NCBI RefSeq assembly: GCF_016862915.1
Contig: NZ_BONW01000002.1
Coordinates: forward strand, 186,001 to 250,000
From: Plantactinospora endophytica
GTDB lineage: Bacteria; Actinomycetota; Actinomycetes; Mycobacteriales; Micromonosporaceae
DNA length: 64,000 nucleotides
Direction: 5' to 3'
Position numbers and translations under genes: made by a program. A model generated the notes under the pieces. The model was given only the letters and a program-made list of their open reading frames with translations, did no database searches and was not told the origin of the DNA. Positions 59,053 through 64,000 of this stretch are shown one piece after another. Each line of letters opens with the position of its first letter. The stretch's first letter is position 1.

Positions 59053-60351
59053 TCACTCCGGGTCGCGCCGCTCGGTGCCCGGCTCGGGTCCGTCGGATCC
59101 GGAGTCGTCGGATCCGGGCTCCCCGGGGGCGGGCCCGCCGAAGTCGAAGTCGTCCAGGTCGCCGAGGTCGAGCTGGGACCGGGCGAAGGCGTCCGGATCG
59201 GCGAAGTCCTCCTCGGCGGGGAGCAGGTCCGGGTGTCCCCACAGCGCGTCCCGGCCGGCGATGCCCCGGTGCTCGGTGAGCGCCGCCCAGAGCGCGGCGG
59301 CCTCGCGCAGCCGGCGGGGCCGCAGCTCCAGCCCGACCAGCGCCGCGAAGGTCTGCTCGGCCGGACCCCCGGCGGCCCGACGGCGTCGGAACGCCTCGCC
59401 GAGCCGGTTCACGTTCGGCAGCCGTTCGGCGGCGGCGCTGTCCACCACGTGGCACACCCAACCCTCGACCAGGGCCAGCGTGGTCTCCAGCCGGGCCAGC
59501 GACGCCTTCTGCGCCGGAGTGTCCTCCGGCGTGAAGATGCCCTCCACGGCCAGCGCCTGCATCGACTCCGGGTTCATCGGGTCGAACCGGCCCAACGCCT
59601 CCTCGATCGCCTCCCGGTTCACCGTGATGCCGGTGGCGTACATCTCCACGGTGGTCAGGACGTGACCGCGCAGCCACGGTACGTGCTGGAAGAGTCGCTG
59701 GTGGGCGGCCTCGCGCAGGGCGACGTAGAGGCGTACCTCGTCCTCGGGCAGTTCGAGGCCCTCGCCGTACGCCCGGATGTTGGCCGGCAGCAGCGCGGCC
59801 GTGCCGGCCGGACCGAGCGGCAGGCCGATGTCGCCGGCCGAGAGCACCTCGGCGGCAAGCGAGCCGAGCGCCTGGCCGAGCTGGCCGCCGAAGAGGGCGC
59901 CGCCCAGCGTGGTCAGCATGGACTGCATCGGGCCGAGCTGTGACCGGGCCTCCGGCGGCACCAGGTCGCCCATCGCGGCCACCATCCGGCCGGCCACCGG
60001 GTCGCAGAGCTTCTTCCAGACGTCAAGCGTCCGGTAGATCCACTCGTTCCGGTTCCACGCCACCGAGCTGCGGATCCCGGAGGGGTGTGCCGAGGTCGGG
60101 TCGAGCCACAGGTCGGCCAGCCGGAGCGCCTCCTCGACGGCGTTGCGCTCGTACGGCGTCACGGCCGGGTCGCCGGCCGAGGAGAGCTGGCTCGCCGCGA
60201 CCTGGCGGGCCAGGTCCCAGTTGACCGGGCCGCTGCCCGGCGCGGCGAGCAACTGCTGCAGCTGAGCCATGAACTGCTGCATCTGCTGCGGGTCGTTGGG
60301 GTCGGGCGGCTGGCCACCCGGCAGGGCGAAGCCGAACGGAATATCAGGCAC
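59053..60351 (-). CDS. Zinc-dependent metalloprotease-like protein, DUF2342 type (Rv3195 counterpart)
   Basis: 432 residues. The start MPDIPFGFALPGGQPPDPNDPQQMQQFMAQLQQLL and the core VRLYVALREAAHQRLFQHVPWLRGHV with later LALVEGWVCHVVD define the DUF2342 family often annotated as zinc-dependent metalloprotease; the His and Glu of these stretches would bind metal, but proteolysis has not been shown as far as I know. The acidic C-terminal 40 residues are disordered. The GTG at 60351 follows TACCGT by six bases. It is divergent from the PDZ/Lon-like gene. Confidence 0.9.
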   Translation of the reverse strand: MPDIPFGFALPGGQPPDPNDPQQMQQFMAQLQQLLAAPGSGPVNWDLARQVAASQLSSAGDPAVTPYERNAVEEALRLADLWLDPTSAHPSGIRSSVAWNRNEWIYRTLDVWKKLCDPVAGRMVAAMGDLVPPEARSQLGPMQSMLTTLGGALFGGQLGQALGSLAAEVLSAGDIGLPLGPAGTAALLPANIRAYGEGLELPEDEVRLYVALREAAHQRLFQHVPWLRGHVLTTVEMYATGITVNREAIEEALGRFDPMNPESMQALAVEGIFTPEDTPAQKASLARLETTLALVEGWVCHVVDSAAAERLPNVNRLGEAFRRRRAAGGPAEQTFAALVGLELRPRRLREAAALWAALTEHRGIAGRDALWGHPDLLPAEEDFADPDAFARSQLDLGDLDDFDFGGPAPGEPGSDDSGSDGPEPGTERRDPE

Positions 60352-60357
60352 CCGTCC

Positions 60358-60363
60358 ACGGTA
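60358..60363 (-). promoter_or_regulatory. -10 box of the DUF2342-type gene (leaderless)
   Basis: TACCGT on the minus strand, six bases before GTG 60351, in a 113-base divergent region. Confidence 0.5.
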
Positions 60364-60451
60364 CGCGCGCCGGGGGGTCCGTTGCCCGCCCAGGTGTCAC
60401 GCCGAGGGCGAACCTCCGGGCTCGGCGGCCGGCCCGGAGGGGGCGGCTCGG

Positions 60452-60457
60452 TACGCT
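60452..60457 (+). promoter_or_regulatory. -10 box of the PDZ/Lon-like protease gene (leaderless)
   Basis: TACGCT lies seven bases before ATG 60465, with no ribosome site in between. Confidence 0.5.
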
Positions 60458-60464
60458 TCCGGAC

Positions 60465-61481
60465 ATGAGACGTCGCGGTGTCACGGTTTTGCTCGGCGCG
60501 GTGATCACCGCCCTGCTCAGCATCGGTGTGCTCGCCGCACCCATTCCGTACGTCGTGCTCGGTCCCGGGCCGACCGTGGACACCCTCGGCCGGCAGGACG
60601 ACAAAGAGGTGATCCAGATTTCCGGCCAGGAGACCTCGACGTCGGCCGGGCAACTGCGGCTGACCACGGTCGGGGTGCAGCCCGACGTGAAGCTGCTCTC
60701 CGCGATCGCCGGCTGGTTCTCCTCGGACGAGGCCGTGGTGCCGTACGAGCTGATCTATCCGCCGGGGCAGACCCAGCAGCAGGTGGAGGAGCGCAACGCG
60801 GAGGATTTCGCCGCCTCGCAGACCAGCGCCGAGACGGCCGCGCTGCGTGAACTCGGCTATCCGGTGGAGGTCGTGGTCAAGAACGTGACCGCGGGCGGCC
60901 CGTCGGAGGGAACTCTCAAGGTCGGCGACGTGATCACCTCGGTCGACGACAAGCCGGTGCCGGTCGCGAACACCCTTACCGACCTGATCCGCGCTCGTCC
61001 GGCCGGCACCTCGTTGAAGATCGGCTACACCCGGGATCGCACGCCGGCCACCGCGACCATCGTCAGCGCCGCCACCGACAACAACCCGCCTCGGATCGGT
61101 GTGGAGATCGAGCAGCGACAGCCGCACCCGTTCGAGTTGAAGATCGACCTCGGCGACATCGGTGGACCGAGTGCCGGGCTGATGTTCGCGCTCGGCATCA
61201 TCGACAAGGTCCGGAGTGAGGACCTGACCGGCGGGAAGATCATCGCCGGTACCGGCACCATCAACGACCTGGGCGAGGTCGGTCCGATCGGCGGCATCCC
61301 GCAGAAACTCGTCGGGGCGAAGAACGCGGGCGCGAAGTATTTCCTGGTACCGGCCGGCAACTGCGAGGAGGCCGTCCGCAACGCCCAGCCGGGGCTGCCG
61401 ATGGCCCGGGTCGGCACCCTCGACGAGGCGCTGGCCGCGCTGGACACCATCCGGGCCGGAGGCCAGCCGACGAAGTGCTGA
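60465..61481 (+). CDS. Membrane-anchored PDZ and Lon-like (S16) serine protease
   Basis: 338 residues. A membrane anchor or signal (TVLLGAVITALLSIGVLAAPIPYVVL), a PDZ domain (about 135-210, VTAGGPSEGTLKVGDVITSVDD) and a Lon-type protease domain with catalytic Ser in DIGGPSAGLMFALG and Lys in GGIPQKLVGAKNAG. This is the YlbL/Rv3194c group, extracytoplasmic proteases that trim membrane or secreted proteins. It lies between the DUF2342-type gene and UPF0182, as in mycobacteria. Confidence 0.94.
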   Translation: MRRRGVTVLLGAVITALLSIGVLAAPIPYVVLGPGPTVDTLGRQDDKEVIQISGQETSTSAGQLRLTTVGVQPDVKLLSAIAGWFSSDEAVVPYELIYPPGQTQQQVEERNAEDFAASQTSAETAALRELGYPVEVVVKNVTAGGPSEGTLKVGDVITSVDDKPVPVANTLTDLIRARPAGTSLKIGYTRDRTPATATIVSAATDNNPPRIGVEIEQRQPHPFELKIDLGDIGGPSAGLMFALGIIDKVRSEDLTGGKIIAGTGTINDLGEVGPIGGIPQKLVGAKNAGAKYFLVPAGNCEEAVRNAQPGLPMARVGTLDEALAALDTIRAGGQPTKC

Positions 61482-61673
61482 ACCGCTGCGCAGAGTTGGC
61501 GCCGGGTCACTCTCCGGCGTCGACCTGACTGGTTCCGTGGCCATTTTCGTGGCCGATTTCGCGGGAGTGTCGGGCCGATCCGGCCGCCTGTCGGTGACCG
61601 CGTGTCCGCTCCGGCTGACCGGCCGTTTCCGGCCGGCCCGAAGGGGGACCGATCGGACTCAGGAATACCCCGT

Positions 61674-61696
61674 AGTCTAGGTGCTCTGATCAGAGC
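61674..61696 (+). promoter_or_regulatory. Promoter and 14-bp palindrome before the UPF0182 gene
   Basis: TAGTCT at 61674-61679 is a -10 candidate. The perfect palindrome GCTCTGATCAGAGC (61683-61696) would overlap the transcription start, a position typical of a repressor site; it could also fold as a small hairpin at the 5' end of the RNA. Confidence 0.45.
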
Positions 61697-61725
61697 CGGT
61701 CACTTCCGAACGTGCGGAGCCAACA

Positions 61726-64000
61726 GTGGTCATGCGTAGCAGCCCCCTACCAAGAATGAGTCGACGCGGTCGCGTCACGGTCGGCGTACTCCTCGGGGTG
61801 TTCCTGCTCCTCACCCTGCTGGGCTGGGGCGTTCAGGCGTGGACCGACTGGCTCTGGTTCGACGAGGTGAACTACACTCGGGTCTTCAGCGGGGTGCTGG
61901 TCACCCGGATCCTGCTCTTCGTGGTGATCGGCCTGGCCATGGCGCTGCTGGTCGGCGGCAACATGTGGCTGGCCTACCGGCTGCGGCCGGTGCTCCGGCC
62001 GAACTCGCCGGAGCAGGTGACGCTGGAGCGCTACCGCTCGGTGCTGGCGCCCCGGATCGGCGCCTGGCTGGTCGCGATCGGAGTGATCGTCGGACTCTTC
62101 GCCGGGCTCTCCGCGCAGACCCGGTGGAGTCAGTGGATGCTCTTCCGGAACTCGCAGAGCTTCGGCATCGAGGACCCGGAATTCAAGATCGATATCGGGT
62201 TCTACGTCTTCCAGTTCCCGTTCCTGCGCTATCTGCTCGGGGTCGGCTTCACCGCGGTGGTGCTGGCCGTGATCGGCTCGCTTGCGATGCACTACGTCTT
62301 CGGCGGGGTGCGGCTACAGGGCATCGGCGACCGGATGACCAACGCCGCCCGGGCGCACCTGACCACGCTGGTCGCGGTCTTCGTCCTGCTCAAGGCGCTG
62401 GCGTACGTGCTCGACCGGCGGGCGATGCTGCTGGAGTTCAACGAGGGCGTCGACCTGTACGGCGCCGGCTACGCCGACATCAACGCGCTGCTGCCGGCCA
62501 AGGAGATCCTGGCCTACATCTCGGTGGTGGTCGCGCTGGCGATCATCCTGTTCTCCAACGCCTTCATCCGGAACCTGGTCTGGCCCGGCATCTCGCTGGC
62601 CCTGCTCGGCATCTCGGCGGTGGCGATCGGCGGCATCTACCCGTGGGCGGTGCAGACCTTCGAGGTCAAGCCGAGCGTCAAGGACAAGGAAGCCGCGTAC
62701 ATCGAGCGCAGCATCACCGCCACCCGGGACGCCTTCGGGATCGCCAACACGGTGCAGGCGCCGTACAGTGCGGCGAACCTCAAGCCGCCGGAGTCGCTGG
62801 CCACCGACACCTCGGTGGTGCCGAACATCCGGCTGCTGGACCCGCAACTGGTCTCCGAGACCTACACCCAGCTCCAGCAGGTGCGTGGCTTCTACGACTT
62901 CGGCCCGAAGCTCGACATCGACCGCTACCAGGTGAACGGCGAGACCCAGGACTACGTCGTCGGGATGCGGGAGATCAACTACCTGGAGCTGACCGACCAG
63001 CAGAGCAACTGGATCAACCGGCACACCGTCTTCACCCACGGGTACGGCCTGGTCGGCGCCCCGGCCAACCAGGTGGTCTGCGGCGGGCAGCCGTACTTCG
63101 TCTCCGGCTTCCTCGGCGAGCGTGCCGAGGAGGCGTGCTCGTCGGCGACCGAGACGATCCCGGCCACCCAGCCGCGGATCTACTACGGCGAGCAGATGGA
63201 CGGGAGCGACTACGCGATCGTCGGGCAGACCGAGGGGAAGAACCCGGTCGAGTTCGACCGGCCGACCGGCCGGGAGGGTGGCGAGCAGTACTACACCTAC
63301 ACCGGGTCGGGCGGGGTGGAGATCGGCTCCTTCGGCCGCCGGCTGCTCTACTCGATCAAGGAGCAGGAGCCGAACTTCGTACTCTCCGGCGCGATCAACG
63401 ACGCCTCCAAGCTGCTCTACGTGCGTAACCCCCGGGACCGGGTGGAGAAGGTGGCGCCGTTCCTCACCCTGGACGGCGACCCGTACCCGGCGGTGGTCGG
63501 CGGGCGGATCCAGTGGATCGTCGACGGCTACACCACGGCGGCCACCTACCCGTACGCCGAGCGGGTGAACCTCCAGCAGGAGACCGCCGACGAGCTGACC
63601 GGGCTGGGCACCTTCGAACTCGCCCGGGAGGACGTCAACTACATCCGGAACTCGGTCAAGGCGACCGTCGACGCGTACGACGGCACGGTGACGCTCTACC
63701 AGTTCGACGACACCGACCCGGTGCTGAAGGCCTGGAACAAGGCGTTCGGCGGCGACCTGGTGAAACCGAAGTCGGAGATCCCGGCCGACCTGGCGGCACA
63801 CTTCCGCTACCCGGCCGACCTGTTCAAGGTGCAGCGCAACCTGCTGGCGAAGTTCCACGTCACGGACCCGTCCGAGTTCTTCTCCGGGCAGGACTTCTGG
63901 GAGGTGCCGAACGTCCCGGACGCGCCGGACACCGGCGAGAAGCAGCCGCCGTACTACCTCTACACCCAGTTCCCGGGTCAGGAGGCGGCGCGGTTCCAGC
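61726..64000 (+). CDS. UPF0182 family large membrane protein (3' end outside window)
   Basis: 758 codons are present. Seven hydrophobic helices occupy about 1-320 (for example VGVLLGVFLLLTLLGWGVQ) and a large extracytoplasmic domain follows (VQAPYSAANLKPPESLATD, INRHTVFTHGYGLVGAPANQ, PRIYYGE, QEPNFVLSGAIND). This is the UPF0182/Rv3193c family found in most actinobacteria, of unknown function. GTG 61726 has GGAG six bases before it and is preferred over ATG 61732. The neighbouring PDZ/Lon-like protease could act on it. Confidence 0.95.
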   Translation, partial: MVMRSSPLPRMSRRGRVTVGVLLGVFLLLTLLGWGVQAWTDWLWFDEVNYTRVFSGVLVTRILLFVVIGLAMALLVGGNMWLAYRLRPVLRPNSPEQVTLERYRSVLAPRIGAWLVAIGVIVGLFAGLSAQTRWSQWMLFRNSQSFGIEDPEFKIDIGFYVFQFPFLRYLLGVGFTAVVLAVIGSLAMHYVFGGVRLQGIGDRMTNAARAHLTTLVAVFVLLKALAYVLDRRAMLLEFNEGVDLYGAGYADINALLPAKEILAYISVVVALAIILFSNAFIRNLVWPGISLALLGISAVAIGGIYPWAVQTFEVKPSVKDKEAAYIERSITATRDAFGIANTVQAPYSAANLKPPESLATDTSVVPNIRLLDPQLVSETYTQLQQVRGFYDFGPKLDIDRYQVNGETQDYVVGMREINYLELTDQQSNWINRHTVFTHGYGLVGAPANQVVCGGQPYFVSGFLGERAEEACSSATETIPATQPRIYYGEQMDGSDYAIVGQTEGKNPVEFDRPTGREGGEQYYTYTGSGGVEIGSFGRRLLYSIKEQEPNFVLSGAINDASKLLYVRNPRDRVEKVAPFLTLDGDPYPAVVGGRIQWIVDGYTTAATYPYAERVNLQQETADELTGLGTFELAREDVNYIRNSVKATVDAYDGTVTLYQFDDTDPVLKAWNKAFGGDLVKPKSEIPADLAAHFRYPADLFKVQRNLLAKFHVTDPSEFFSGQDFWEVPNVPDAPDTGEKQPPYYLYTQFPGQEAARFQ

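Noticed and set aside
1-64000. CRISPR arrays, rRNA, tRNA, transposases or integrases
   Set aside because: None was recognised. The tandem arrays have short units (8-37 bp) without unique spacers.

Overview
The window is high-GC, gene-dense actinobacterial DNA. Gene content, codon bias and the many start codons placed a few bases after a TANNNT box fit the Micromonosporaceae (Micromonospora, Plantactinospora or a relative). The species cannot be named from the sequence. Markers of the phylum include mycothiol genes (mshB, mycoredoxin), WhiB7, AdnAB, UvrD2 with HRDC, UPF0182 and DUF397/DUF5753 regulators. No rRNA or tRNA gene, CRISPR array, transposase or prophage gene was recognised.

Layout. 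1-7.3 kb: an ECF sigma factor with its YCII-type partner, an S9 peptidase, mshB with a downstream membrane-protein gene and a PIG-L remnant, and an Rv0428c-like acetyltransferase. 7.3-8.8 kb: ferredoxin fdxA and the diaminopimelate aminotransferase dapC. 9-13 kb: a large secreted ThuA / sugar-dehydrogenase / PKD / CBM6 / double-discoidin protein behind a LacI-type operator. 13-18.4 kb: a sortase substrate, a TPR membrane pair, a SIMPL protein, and a second methionyl-tRNA synthetase behind what looks like a complete leader-peptide attenuator, then a kinase. 18.6-25.9 kb: a GGDEF-EAL protein, an acetyltransferase, dapD and dapE (divergent), a 54-residue ORF and a LOG-family protein. From memory of the M. 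tuberculosis H37Rv map, mshB, fdxC, dapC, dapD, dapE and LOG follow the order Rv1170-Rv1205.

26-31 kb is an accessory stretch, partly less GC-rich: small regulators, an orphan antitoxin-like HTH protein, a membrane-anchored protein with a duplicated unknown domain, and an XRE/DUF397 pair divergent from two small Cys-containing proteins. 31-64 kb matches the order Rv3202c-Rv3193c with insertions: adnAB, then (inserted) cspA, a DEAD-box helicase, small membrane proteins and an M16 pair, then nudC, an XRE/DUF5753 regulator, an MFS transporter, mycoredoxin, uvrD2, whiB7, an ABC1 kinase, a ThiF-like protein, DUF5679, a YgjP-like peptidase, a DUF2342-type protein, a PDZ/Lon-like protease and a partial UPF0182 gene.

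Themes. DNA repair (AdnAB, UvrD2), lysine/peptidoglycan precursor synthesis (dapC, dapD, dapE), mycothiol redox (mshB, mycoredoxin) and ribosome-stress control (whiB7, metG leader, cspA and the DEAD helicase) dominate. The most interesting features are RNA-level switches: a three-segment attenuator before the metG paralogue, a perfect 14-bp hairpin that buries the Shine-Dalgarno of the DEAD-box helicase, and the whiB7 leader. Short tandem repeats start at or next to the stop codon of five separate genes, three DnaA-box-like sites lie upstream of the ThiF-like gene, and there is a perfect 25-bp inverted repeat.
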